NCBI RefSeq assembly: GCF_014472415.1
Contig: NZ_JACSZV010000031.1
Location: 1-64,000, forward strand
DNA: 64,000 nucleotides
DNA from: Pseudomonas sp. N40(2020)
Lineage (GTDB): Bacteria > Pseudomonadota > Gammaproteobacteria > Pseudomonadales > Pseudomonadaceae
Reading direction: 5' to 3'
Position 1 is the stretch's first letter. Every line of letters starts with the position of its first letter. The notes under the pieces are model-generated. The model saw nothing but the letters and a program-made list of their open reading frames with translations, searched no databases and was not told the DNA's origin. Positions 9,775 to 18,142 of this stretch are shown one piece after another. Made by a program: the position numbers and the translations under genes.

Positions 9775-11886
9775 ATGTTCAATCGCCCCGTTGAGGTATC
9801 AAAAAAGTCTTTGCGTGGGCTGCTGTTTAATCTACTCGGCGAGAAAAAGCAGTGGCGTCAGCCCGTTGCGGCCGTAACTGCCGGGGATCGCACGCCCTCC
9901 ATTAATTACCGCGCTGATGTTGATGGACTTCGCGCAATCGCTGTTCTGCTCGTACTGATTTTTCACGGCGGACTGGCGCTTTTCCCCTCCGGTTTTATTG
10001 GCGTCGATATCTTCTTCGTGATTTCGGGGTATTTGACGACCTCGATCATCCTGAAGTCGCTGAACAACGGCACATTCACTTTTTCCGGGTTTTACACGCG
10101 TCGGATCTGGCGATTGCAACCTGCCGTCATCGCGTTGCTGGTAGCGACACTAATCGTCACAACGCTGCTGTACCTGCCCGATGACTATGTCGACTTTCTG
10201 AAAAGCGAAAAGTACACATCGTTAATCATCTCCAACCAGTACTTCTCCAAAGTGACAACGGGTTACGCCACGCCCGATGCGGCAAGTCTGCCGCTGTTGC
10301 ACACCTGGTCGCTGGCTATCGAATGGCAGTGGTATTTGGTTCTGCCACTGGGGATGTGGTTGATCAACCGTTATGTGGCGAAAAAAGCCTTCAAAGCGAC
10401 GGTCTTCGCTTTGACCGTGGCGGCAATGGCACTCGCGTTGTATCTGTCTTACGCGCACCCCGAAAAGAACTATTACTTCTTCACCGCGCGAATCTTTGAA
10501 TTGATGATCGGCTCCTGCGCCGTGATCTTCAGCACGGACAGGTTCAGACTCAATCGCCTCAGCGCGTCCCTGCTCTGTGCGCTCTCACTCGCCACTATTA
10601 TCTACTGCGCTACCCGGGTAGATATTGTGTCGGGTTTTCCGGACTACTACGCCATTGCCGTGTGTCTCGCCACCGCAGTGCTGCTCTTTCAGGGCATAGG
10701 CGACGCCAGCATCACGTCAAAATTGCTGGCGTTCAAACCTCTCGTGTTTATTGGCACGCTCTCTTACTCCCTGTACCTGTGGCACTGGCCGATTCTGGCG
10801 GTGATGACTTACTTGGGCATCGCCCTCACGCCGATGATGACGCTCGTCTACTTCGTCTCCACCTTCGTGGTTGCCTGGCTGTCCTTTGTGCTGATTGAAA
10901 ACAGATATCGAAAAGCCCGGGCTGGTTTTACCAAAACCCTGGTAGTGCTGATGATTTTGCCTGCCATCTGCCTGTCGATCCTCCACTCAGCCAGCGATAG
11001 ACACGAGGGTTGGCCGAACCGCTTCAACGAAGGCTACACCAACCTGTTCAACGGTTTGAAAGCGGCTGTTCCGGTGAGCCGTGAGGGTTGCCTGGGTGTC
11101 AGCGATGGTGCCGATCCCGGCTGCCTGATGGGCAGCGCGCAGGCAGCGCCGCAAGTACTACTGATGGGTGATTCGTTTTCAAATCACTACTGGGGCTTTG
11201 TTGAAACACTGGCGACGGATGCCAATCTTTCAGTTCTTGTTCAGGGTTACCCGGCATGTCTGGCGCTGCCCGGAATCTATTTGTACAACTGGAATAAATA
11301 CAAGAACGCGCTTTATCAAAAGTGCCACGATGCCGCCCAGCGCTACTACGCCATGATCGCGAAGAAGCATTTTCAGTATGTGATTGTTGGCCAGTTCTGG
11401 GAGGCCTATCTCACCGATGCCATCGTCACCAAACTGGATGACCCGCGCAGTTATGAACTGTCGCAACAGCGCCTGGGCGTGGCGATCCGTGAAGCCCTGG
11501 ATATCATCGTCAAATCGGGAGCTACCCCAGTCTTTTTGGAGAACACCCTGCCAATGCCGCCGGGTATCAACGAGTGCCTGTTAAAACAGGTCAAGTTGCG
11601 GGGTTTGATGGGGAGTGCCGAGCAAAGCCGTCTCTGCGCTACGGTGCCATGGGCAGGCGATAAAGACCCCGTGCTGGAAAAACTCTTCAATGACCTGACG
11701 GCCGAATATCCGACGTTGATTGTCATCGATCCAAAAAGCACGCAATGCAAAGACGGTACTTGCGTGACGATGGTCGACGGTTTGCCGGTCTACCGTGACA
11801 TCGGCCACGTGACCGACTACGCCTCTTACCGGTTCGGGGAGATGTACCTCAAGCGCTATGGCAATCCGCTGAAGGCCAGGCCGTAA
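9775..11886 (+). CDS. membrane acyltransferase with C-terminal SGNH domain (OafA/OatA type)
   Basis: A 703-residue protein that probably O-acetylates a surface polysaccharide (O-antigen, exopolysaccharide or peptidoglycan). The N-terminal acyltransferase-3 domain (about 40-400) begins RADVDGLRAIAVLLVLIFH and has about 10 membrane segments. A soluble SGNH-hydrolase-like domain follows (about 450-695) with the nucleophile block LLMGDSFSNHYWG and the C-terminal Asp/His pair in RDIGHVTDY. This architecture is the OafA/OatA-like two-domain form. No neighbouring polysaccharide genes are present, so the target is unknown. Confidence 0.88.
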   Translation: MFNRPVEVSKKSLRGLLFNLLGEKKQWRQPVAAVTAGDRTPSINYRADVDGLRAIAVLLVLIFHGGLALFPSGFIGVDIFFVISGYLTTSIILKSLNNGTFTFSGFYTRRIWRLQPAVIALLVATLIVTTLLYLPDDYVDFLKSEKYTSLIISNQYFSKVTTGYATPDAASLPLLHTWSLAIEWQWYLVLPLGMWLINRYVAKKAFKATVFALTVAAMALALYLSYAHPEKNYYFFTARIFELMIGSCAVIFSTDRFRLNRLSASLLCALSLATIIYCATRVDIVSGFPDYYAIAVCLATAVLLFQGIGDASITSKLLAFKPLVFIGTLSYSLYLWHWPILAVMTYLGIALTPMMTLVYFVSTFVVAWLSFVLIENRYRKARAGFTKTLVVLMILPAICLSILHSASDRHEGWPNRFNEGYTNLFNGLKAAVPVSREGCLGVSDGADPGCLMGSAQAAPQVLLMGDSFSNHYWGFVETLATDANLSVLVQGYPACLALPGIYLYNWNKYKNALYQKCHDAAQRYYAMIAKKHFQYVIVGQFWEAYLTDAIVTKLDDPRSYELSQQRLGVAIREALDIIVKSGATPVFLENTLPMPPGINECLLKQVKLRGLMGSAEQSRLCATVPWAGDKDPVLEKLFNDLTAEYPTLIVIDPKSTQCKDGTCVTMVDGLPVYRDIGHVTDYASYRFGEMYLKRYGNPLKARP

Positions 11887-11995
11887 AAACTGACTACGCT
11901 TGTGTGTGTGGCAAATAATGAGCATCTGGCCAATATTCAGCACAAAAACCACGTATCCTTCGCGCCCCGTTTGATCACCCACTCGCGAGGACAGT

Positions 11996-12877
11996 TTGTC
12001 TAAAGGTATCGCTCTATCGGTTTCAGCCTCGGTGCTGTTTGCCGTCATGTATTACTACACCTCGCTGCTCACCCCATTGAGCGGCGTGGAAATCTTTGGC
12101 TGGCGGATGCTGCTGACGGTGCCGTGCATGACCGTATTCATGCTGGTGTCCGGGGAATGGCGGCGGGTACTGGAGTTGGTTCGCCTGATGGCTGCGAAGC
12201 CGAAACTGATCGGAGGGCTGATTGTTTCGGCCGGCCTGCTCGGCGTGCAGTTATGGCTGTTCATGTGGGCGCCGCTCAACGGCTACAGCCTCGATGTGTC
12301 GCTGGGCTACTTCCTGCTGCCGCTGGCCATGGTGCTGACCGGGCGGATTGCCTATGGCGAGAGCCTGTCGTACCTGCAAAAGGTTGCGGTGTTCTTCGCA
12401 AGTCTGGGTGTGTTGAACGAGTTGTATCAGGTCGGCGGATTTTCCTGGGCGACGCTGGTGGTCGTGGTCGGCTATCCGTTGTACTTCGTGCTGCGCAAAT
12501 ACCTGAAAACCGACAACCTCGGCGGCTTGTGGGTTGATATGACCCTGATGCTGCCGGTGGCCTATTGGTTTGTTCAGGGCGGCGAGCAAGGCCTGGCCGT
12601 GTTCGACCAGTATCCGGGGTTGATGTGGCTGATTCCGCTGCTCGGCCTGATCAGTGCTTCGGCGCTGGTGGTTTACATTATTGCCAGCCGGTTACTGCCA
12701 TTCAGTCTGTTTGGTTTGTTGAGTTACGTTGAGCCGGTGCTGTTGCTCGGTGTGGCGTTGTTGCTGGGTGAAAGCATCAAGTCCGGTGAATGGTTGACGT
12801 ACATTCCGATCTGGTTGGCCGTCGTTGTGCTTGTCTTCGAAGGCTTCAAACATTTGATACGTCAGCGCCGTCCTTAA
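11996..12877 (+). CDS. rarD: EamA/RarD-like drug/metabolite transporter
   Basis: A 293-residue, ten-helix inner-membrane permease of the DMT superfamily. The start codon is TTG at 11996, preceded by GCGAGGACAG; translation begins MSKGIALSVSASVLFAVMYY. It resembles the RarD branch (first-helix FAVMYYYTSLLTPLSGVEIFG and the GYFLLPLAMVLTGR segment). RarD was named from a chloramphenicol-related phenotype but its substrate is not established, so the symbol marks resemblance only. A bidirectional terminator separates it from convergent hppD. Confidence 0.8.
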   Translation: MSKGIALSVSASVLFAVMYYYTSLLTPLSGVEIFGWRMLLTVPCMTVFMLVSGEWRRVLELVRLMAAKPKLIGGLIVSAGLLGVQLWLFMWAPLNGYSLDVSLGYFLLPLAMVLTGRIAYGESLSYLQKVAVFFASLGVLNELYQVGGFSWATLVVVVGYPLYFVLRKYLKTDNLGGLWVDMTLMLPVAYWFVQGGEQGLAVFDQYPGLMWLIPLLGLISASALVVYIIASRLLPFSLFGLLSYVEPVLLLGVALLLGESIKSGEWLTYIPIWLAVVVLVFEGFKHLIRQRRP

Positions 12878-12886
12878 ATCCAACAC

Positions 12887-12927
12887 AAAAAAATCCCAGC
12901 CCTGCATCACTGCAGGCCGGGATTTTT
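12887..12927. terminator. bidirectional terminator between rarD and hppD
   Basis: Stem-loop formed by AAATCCC plus CCTGCA and their complements around TCAC, with A-rich left flank and T-rich right flank, so it can stop transcription from either of the two convergent genes. Confidence 0.8.
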
Positions 12928-12942
12928 CATTTCAGTAGCCGG

Positions 12943-14019
12943 TTACTCGGTCGCGAGTACGCCACGACGCACCTGGTCACGCTCGATCGATTCGAACAGC
13001 GCCTTGAAGTTGCCCTCGCCGAAACCATCGTCGCCTTTACGCTGGATGAATTCGAAGAACACTGGCCCCATCAGAGTTTCCGAGAAGATCTGCAGCAGCA
13101 GACGCTTGTCGCCCTGCTCCGACGAGCCATCGAGCAGAATGCCGCGCGATTGCAGTTGATCAACCGGTTCGCCGTGGTTCGGCAGGCGGCCTTCGAGCAT
13201 TTCGTAATAGGTTTCCGGCGGCGCGGTCATGAAGCGCATGCCGATTTTTTTCAGGTGATCCCAGGTCTTGATCAGGTCGTCGGAGAGGAATGCGACATGC
13301 TGGATGCCCTCGCCATTGAACTGCATCAGGAACTCTTCGATCTGCCCGGCACCCTTCGACGACTCTTCGTTCAGCGGGATGCGGATCATGCCGTCCGGCG
13401 CAGTCATCGCTTTCGACGTCAGGCCGGTGTATTCGCCCTTGATATCGAAGTAACGAATTTCGCGGAAGTTGAACAGCTTCTCGTAGAAGTTCGCCCAGTA
13501 AGCCATGCGACCGCGGTACACGTTGTGGGTCAGGTGATCGATGATCTTCAGGCCGGCACCGACCGGGTTGCGGTCAACGCCTTCGATGAAGACGAAGTCG
13601 ATGTCATAGATAGAACTGCCTTCGCCGAAACGGTCGATCAGGTACAGCGGCGCACCGCCAATGCCTTTGATCGCTGGCAGGTTCAGTTCCATGGGACCGG
13701 TTTCGATGTGGATCGGCTGGGCGCCGAGTTCCAGTGCGCGGTTGTAGGCCTTTTGCGAATCCTTGACCCGGAACGCCATGCCACATACCGACGGGCCGTG
13801 CTCGGCTGCGAAGTACGAAGCAACGCTGTTCGGTTCGTTGTTGAGGATCAGGTTGATCGCGCCCTGACGATACAGGTGCACGTTCTTGGAGCGGTGGGTC
13901 GCGACTTTGGTGAAGCCCATGATCTCGAAGATCGGCTCCAGCGTGCCAGGAACAGGCGATGCGAGCTCGATGAATTCAAAGCCCATCAGGCCCATTGGGT
14001 TTTCGTATAAATCTGCCAT
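12943..14019 (-). CDS. hppD: 4-hydroxyphenylpyruvate dioxygenase
   Basis: A 358-residue non-haem Fe(II) dioxygenase converting 4-hydroxyphenylpyruvate to homogentisate in tyrosine catabolism and on the way to pyomelanin. It begins MADLYENPMGLMGFEFIELA, typical of Pseudomonas HPPD. Two VOC modules supply the iron ligands: His in DHLTHNVYRGRM, His in GIQHVAFLSDD, and Glu in VFFEFIQRKGDDGFGEGNF near the C-terminus. Length agrees with the pseudomonad enzyme (357-358). No homogentisate genes are adjacent. About 430 bases of mostly non-coding DNA lie upstream, with a candidate small ORF in it. Confidence 0.97.
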   Translation of the reverse strand: MADLYENPMGLMGFEFIELASPVPGTLEPIFEIMGFTKVATHRSKNVHLYRQGAINLILNNEPNSVASYFAAEHGPSVCGMAFRVKDSQKAYNRALELGAQPIHIETGPMELNLPAIKGIGGAPLYLIDRFGEGSSIYDIDFVFIEGVDRNPVGAGLKIIDHLTHNVYRGRMAYWANFYEKLFNFREIRYFDIKGEYTGLTSKAMTAPDGMIRIPLNEESSKGAGQIEEFLMQFNGEGIQHVAFLSDDLIKTWDHLKKIGMRFMTAPPETYYEMLEGRLPNHGEPVDQLQSRGILLDGSSEQGDKRLLLQIFSETLMGPVFFEFIQRKGDDGFGEGNFKALFESIERDQVRRGVLATE

Positions 14020-14055
14020 GGTGGCGCCTCATCATTTCTTATCAATTAACCAGGG

Positions 14056-14160
14056 TTATTTGTCAGTAATGCTGAGACCGGTGGGTGGCGCGCAGGAGAT
14101 GCCACGCACACTGCGGGCGAGGAAGTCACCGTAGATCAGTTGAAACCCGAATATCTTCAT
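14056..14160 (-). CDS. possible 34-residue small ORF upstream of hppD
   Basis: Open frame ATG (14160) to TAA (14056) coding a 34-residue peptide that starts MKIFGFQLIYGDFLARSVRG, 36 bases upstream of the hppD start and on the same strand. No strong ribosome binding site is visible. It could be an uORF in the hppD leader or a fortuitous frame. Support is its composition and position only. Confidence 0.35.
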   Translation of the reverse strand: MKIFGFQLIYGDFLARSVRGISCAPPTGLSITDK

Positions 14161-14512
14161 TGTCGACCCAAGGCTCTTGCGGGCGAGGCTTCTGCTGCCA
14201 GAAGACGATTATTATTGTATGCGTAACCCGATTCTACACAGCGTAAATAGGGTTGTCTGCCCTCTCTATAAAATCCGCTTTTTTGGCGCTGGTGCAAGGA
14301 GATTGTTGCTAACGTATATTGCCCTGCATTCCGCACATCCCCGGCAGATGGCCAGCGCGGCTACTTATAGAGTTGGCCGCACGCATAGCTGACGATGAGC
14401 GGCACAAGCGTGAACGGCCATCTATCATCCCCTCTAACTGAGCAGTTTCTCAGTGATGCGCCGTTGCCCGGCCTGCATTCAAGATCCCACTTTCATGCGA
14501 CAGGATGCGCTC
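14161..14512. other. intergenic region between hppD leader and EAL gene
   Basis: About 350 bases with lower GC than the neighbours, presumably holding divergent promoters for hppD and the EAL gene. I see AT-rich tracts around 14208-14290 (GATTATTATTGTATGCG and CTATAAAATCC) but no clear operator, repeat or RNA. Confidence 0.4.
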
Positions 14513-16048
14513 ATGCCTTTAACTATCAGAACCCGCCGCAAGCGCATGACCCGCATCGTCGTCACACTGTTCAGTGGCTTGCTCCCGATTTTACTGGGCA
14601 GCTTAATTCTTTATATGCAGGCGGAACGAACGCTGCAGCAAAGTTCACAACAGACCGCCGAGGAGGCGTTGCGTCAGTTTGAGTTGATGCTCGACAACAC
14701 CGCCCAAGCCGCTCAGGAACTGCTGCCACTGGCCGGCCAACGCTGCGAAGACGTCAAATTGGCCCTGCGCGAGCAAGTCACCCGCCGCCCTTTCGTACGC
14801 TCCACCAATCTGGTGTGGGACGACAACCTCTATTGCAGCTCGTTGTTCGGAGACTATAAGGAAGCCGTCAATGCCGGCGACTACAACGATGGCAAGTTGT
14901 GGTTGATGAACGGCAACCCGGTGACGCCCAATACGGCATTGCTGGTGTATCGACTCAGTGAAGGTCGCGGCGGTGCATTGACGACACTGGATGGCTATCA
15001 CTTGAGCAACATGCTGCGCCTGATCGGCCGGCAGACGCTGCTGTTGCTGCAAGTGGGCGACAACTGGTTGTCCGCCGATGGCAAAGTCCATCAAGGTGCC
15101 CTGCCCGCTTTCCCGGTAGCGCAAAGCATGCTGGATTCTTCCCGCTATGCATTCAACGTGTCTGCCGGGTTTCCCAGCGGTGAAACCTGGCGTTATATGG
15201 CCCACGAATACCCGCCGCTGTTCAGCCTGTTGATTTTTTTTGGTGTGGTCTCCGGCGCAATCGGGCACGTCTTGCAAAAGCGCTCCACTTCGCCGAGCCA
15301 TGAAATGCTCCGTGCCCTGGAAGCCGGCGAGTTCATTCCGTACTTCCAGCCCGTGGTTCATGGCGATAGCAAGAAATGGTCGGGCGCCGAAGTCTTGATG
15401 CGCTGGAATCACCCCAAGGAAGGCCTGGTGCGTCCGGATCTGTTTATCCCGTTCGCCGAGCATTCGGGCCTGATTGTGCCGATGACCCGCGCCTTGATGC
15501 AGCAGACCGCAGCATTACTCGGGCCACAGTCATCGACCTTCGCCACACCGTTTCACATCGGCATAAACATCACGGCAAGCCATTGTCAGGATCTGGTACT
15601 GGTGAAGGATTGCCGCGAGTTTCTCGCCGCCTTCGTTCCCGACAGCATCCACCTGGTGCTGGAGCTCACCGAGCGCGAGCTGATCGAGCCCACCGACACG
15701 ACACGACAACTGTTCGAACAGTTGCGCGCGCTGGGCGTGATGATCGCCATCGACGACTTCGGCACCGGTCATTCGAGTCTTGGTTACTTGCGCAAATTCA
15801 ATGTGGACTTCCTCAAGATCGACCAGAGCTTCGTTGCCATGATCGGCATCGATGCGCTCTCACGGCACATACTGGACTCCATCATCGAACTCTCGGCCAA
15901 GCTTGATCTGGGCATTGTTGCCGAAGGTGTCGAAACTCAGGCGCAAGCCGACTATCTGACCGCGCACAAAGTCAACTTTCTACAGGGCTATCTGTACGGC
16001 AAACCCATGCCGGCGGCAGACTTCATTAGTGCATTAAGTCACCATTAA
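14513..16048 (+). CDS. CSS-motif/EAL-domain cyclic-di-GMP phosphodiesterase
   Basis: A 511-residue membrane enzyme hydrolysing c-di-GMP. Order: TM1 (about 15-38), periplasmic CSS domain with its signature in LYCSSLFGD and an earlier paired Cys (GQRCEDV), TM2 (about 245-262), and a C-terminal EAL domain. Catalytic blocks are present: AEVLMRWNHP (EVL in place of EAL), LELTERE, IDDFGTGHSS, DFLKIDQSF and AEGVET, so it is probably active. In this family periplasmic thiol state controls activity. The start is uncertain: ATG at 14513 follows a weak GACAGGATG; ATGs at 14495 and 14453 are alternatives. Confidence 0.88.
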   Translation: MPLTIRTRRKRMTRIVVTLFSGLLPILLGSLILYMQAERTLQQSSQQTAEEALRQFELMLDNTAQAAQELLPLAGQRCEDVKLALREQVTRRPFVRSTNLVWDDNLYCSSLFGDYKEAVNAGDYNDGKLWLMNGNPVTPNTALLVYRLSEGRGGALTTLDGYHLSNMLRLIGRQTLLLLQVGDNWLSADGKVHQGALPAFPVAQSMLDSSRYAFNVSAGFPSGETWRYMAHEYPPLFSLLIFFGVVSGAIGHVLQKRSTSPSHEMLRALEAGEFIPYFQPVVHGDSKKWSGAEVLMRWNHPKEGLVRPDLFIPFAEHSGLIVPMTRALMQQTAALLGPQSSTFATPFHIGINITASHCQDLVLVKDCREFLAAFVPDSIHLVLELTERELIEPTDTTRQLFEQLRALGVMIAIDDFGTGHSSLGYLRKFNVDFLKIDQSFVAMIGIDALSRHILDSIIELSAKLDLGIVAEGVETQAQADYLTAHKVNFLQGYLYGKPMPAADFISALSHH

Positions 16049-16284
16049 CTAAATTGACTTATGCGTGACACGCCGACAAGGCGCACCAAATTGATACAAA
16101 AAGTCCACTGCTGTTACATGAAGACAACATCAGGATTTACTCCTGAGGCATTAACAACTACAATTTTTCTTGCCTGCGCAAAGATTGGCAGGTGAGCCAA
16201 TTATCACCGAGTCGCTACAGGGCTCTTGGCTTATAGCTTTGTTTGCGGTTGGTATCAGCCAAATACACTATTGGAGTAAAGATA

Positions 16285-16650
16285 TTGTCCAGACTCGCTG
16301 AATTTCGTGCAGCTGAAAAGGCCCTTCAGGAACAGCTCAAGCAGTTGGAATCGCTGAAGAACGATGCCGGGCTCAAGAAAGAAATCGAATTCGAAGAAAA
16401 GCTCCAGGGGCTGATGAAAACCTACGGCAAAGGCCTGAAAGACATCATCGCCATTCTCGACCCGAATCCGGCTAAATCCGGCCTGCAAACCGCTGCAGCA
16501 CCTAAAACCCGCCGCGCTCGCGTGGTCAAGGTCTATCACAATCCGCATACCGGTGAACTGATTGAGACCAAGGGCGGCAACCACCGTGGCCTGAAAGCCT
16601 GGAAGGAACAATACGGTGCAGGCACCGTTGACTCCTGGTTGCGCGGTTAA
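16285..16650 (+). CDS. H-NS-family nucleoid protein, MvaT/MvaU type
   Basis: A 121-residue xenogeneic silencer of the pseudomonad H-NS family. The start is TTG at 16285 (GGAG 9 bases upstream), giving MSRLAEFRAAEKALQEQL, the standard MvaU-like N-terminus. Residues 1-60 form the coiled-coil oligomerisation part; the C-terminal DNA-binding part contains VKVYHNPHTGELIETKGGNH, with the AT-hook-like GGNH-R-G-L loop. It resembles MvaU/MvaV more than MvaT (no SLINEYRATE start). It is monocistronic, followed by a strong terminator. Confidence 0.9.
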   Translation: MSRLAEFRAAEKALQEQLKQLESLKNDAGLKKEIEFEEKLQGLMKTYGKGLKDIIAILDPNPAKSGLQTAAAPKTRRARVVKVYHNPHTGELIETKGGNHRGLKAWKEQYGAGTVDSWLRG

Positions 16651-16662
16651 TCTGACGCCAAC

Positions 16663-16693
16663 AAAAAGCCCTGCATACGCAGGGCTTTTTTTA
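16663..16693 (+). terminator. Rho-independent terminator after the mvaU-like gene
   Basis: Perfect stem AAAGCCCTGC/GCAGGGCTTT with loop ATAC, followed by TTTTTTA, 13 bases after the stop codon. Confidence 0.9.
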
Positions 16694-16867
16694 TTGACAA
16701 TATCTAACAAATGAAATGAATTTCATCGTTAAAGTTGCGACTTTTCTGTAACGTTTCCGAGCCAGCGAGCTAAACATTTTGCTGCTCGATGTTGCGACCT
16801 GGAGCAACGTTAAACTTTATGCTTAATCCCTTCGGGTATCTAATCCTGTCTTGAATAGAGCAGGCGT

Positions 16868-17386
16868 CTAAAGTTTTAGGCTGTTTTTCACTGCTACTAT
16901 TTCGTCTGAACTCGCCTTATAGACGTCAGCCTGACCGGCATACGAAAGGACATAAGCCTTATCCGCTTCGATGGCTGCGACGAGCGTTTGCGATAACACA
17001 TGCCGACCGTTTTCAGTCACCGTACAAGTCGTCTCCAGCGCAGACAAAGAACCGAGCGTCGCAGGATGCACCTTGTTGCAGACACTTTGATAACCCCCCT
17101 GAAAAAAGTCCTTTTGTATCGACTTGCGCATTTCCAGCAACACGCCCTGCAAATTGACCTGGTGACCCGGCTCCACCTGAGTCATGGTCAATTCCATCAC
17201 CATCACTTGATTGCCATCGGCATCATTCTTCACCGCCCGCTGCCGGAAAACCTGTGGCGCGGTATCAGCCAGCGCTTCGACCTCCCAACCTGCGGGCCAA
17301 GTGATGCCTGGGGGGTCGGCAAACACGGCCGGCGCGACAAACGCCAGGCCAAAGAAAACAAACAGGGTTTTGAACAGTCGGATCAT
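16868..17386 (-). CDS. secreted/periplasmic protein of unknown function
   Basis: A 172-residue protein with a clear signal peptide (MIRLFKTLFVFFGLAFVAPAVFA, cleavage likely after AVFA; quoted boundaries about residues 1-23). The mature part begins DPPGITWPAGWEVEAL and contains two cysteines (SVCNKV, ETTCTV) that may pair. It resembles a Pseudomonas-restricted DUF4946-type family, which I recall but could not verify. The start at 17386 is preferred because the longer frame adds ten residues before the signal sequence. Divergent from gloA; no functional hint from neighbours. Confidence 0.7.
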   Translation of the reverse strand: MIRLFKTLFVFFGLAFVAPAVFADPPGITWPAGWEVEALADTAPQVFRQRAVKNDADGNQVMVMELTMTQVEPGHQVNLQGVLLEMRKSIQKDFFQGGYQSVCNKVHPATLGSLSALETTCTVTENGRHVLSQTLVAAIEADKAYVLSYAGQADVYKASSDEIVAVKNSLKL

Positions 17387-17526
17387 TGCCGGCAACACTC
17401 GCAGATTGAACCACAAAGTCTGAGGCCCACCCGCACACAGAGCAAGCCCGCGCTTTGGGTTTGGCGATGCCGGCAGGCATGCGTATCATTGCGCCCATTC
17501 ACTCGCCCCATTGTTACGGAGGGCCT

Positions 17527-18048
17527 ATGAGCCTGCAAGAACTGAACACTTTCCCTGGCGTCACTGCCACCCCGGACAGCGCAACCCACAACTTCGTTTT
17601 CAACCACACCATGCTGCGTGTGAAGAACATCACTCAGTCGCTGGACTTCTACACACGCGTGCTGGGTTTCTCCCTGGTCGAGAAACGCGACTTCCCGGAA
17701 GCCGAGTTCAGCCTGTACTTCCTGGCCCTGGTCGACAAAGCGCAGATCCCGGCCGACGCCGCTGCCCGCACCGAGTGGATGAAGTCGATACCGGGCATTC
17801 TGGAATTGACCCACAACCACGGCACCGAAAACGATGCTGAGTTTGCCTATCACAACGGCAACACCGACCCGCGTGGTTTCGGCCACATCTGCATCTCGGT
17901 GCCGGATATCGTCGCCGCTTGCGCGCGTTTTGAAGAACTGGGCTGTGATTTCCAGAAACGCCTCACCGATGGCCGCATGAAGAGTCTGGCGTTTATCAAG
18001 GACCCGGATGGCTATTGGGTTGAGATCATCCAGCCAGCACCGATGTAA
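17527..18048 (+). CDS. gloA: lactoylglutathione lyase (glyoxalase I)
   Basis: A 173-residue glyoxalase I isomerising the methylglyoxal-glutathione hemithioacetal to S-lactoylglutathione. Two VOC half-modules: FNHTMLRVKNITQSLDFYTR with the first metal His, LELTHNHGTEND, GFGHICISVPD with the second His, and the C-terminal Glu in DPDGYWVEIIQP. Length equals the 173-residue Pseudomonas enzyme of the eukaryote-like, insert-containing type. Start at 17527 follows ACGGAGGGCCT. Confidence 0.95.
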   Translation: MSLQELNTFPGVTATPDSATHNFVFNHTMLRVKNITQSLDFYTRVLGFSLVEKRDFPEAEFSLYFLALVDKAQIPADAAARTEWMKSIPGILELTHNHGTENDAEFAYHNGNTDPRGFGHICISVPDIVAACARFEELGCDFQKRLTDGRMKSLAFIKDPDGYWVEIIQPAPM

Positions 18049-18083
18049 AAAGATCGCAGCCTGCGGCAGGCTGCGATCTTTTG
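18049..18083 (+). terminator. terminator after gloA, member of the GATCGCAGCC repeat family
   Basis: Stem AAGATCGCAGCCT/AGGCTGCGATCTT around GCGGC followed by TTG, immediately after the gloA stop. Its core is shared with the repeats at 7160 and 56738. Confidence 0.8.
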
Positions 18084-18092
18084 TTACACCCA

Positions 18093-18126
18093 CACAAAAC
18101 CCCATGATCACTCATGGGGTTTTGTG
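18093..18126 (-). terminator. Rho-independent terminator of ahpF
   Basis: Perfect 15-bp stem CACAAAACCCCATGA and its complement with a TCAC loop, lying just beyond the ahpF stop; because of the A/T-rich arms it may serve both gloA and ahpF. Confidence 0.85.
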
Positions 18127-18142
18127 CTTTAAGGCTTGGCGT

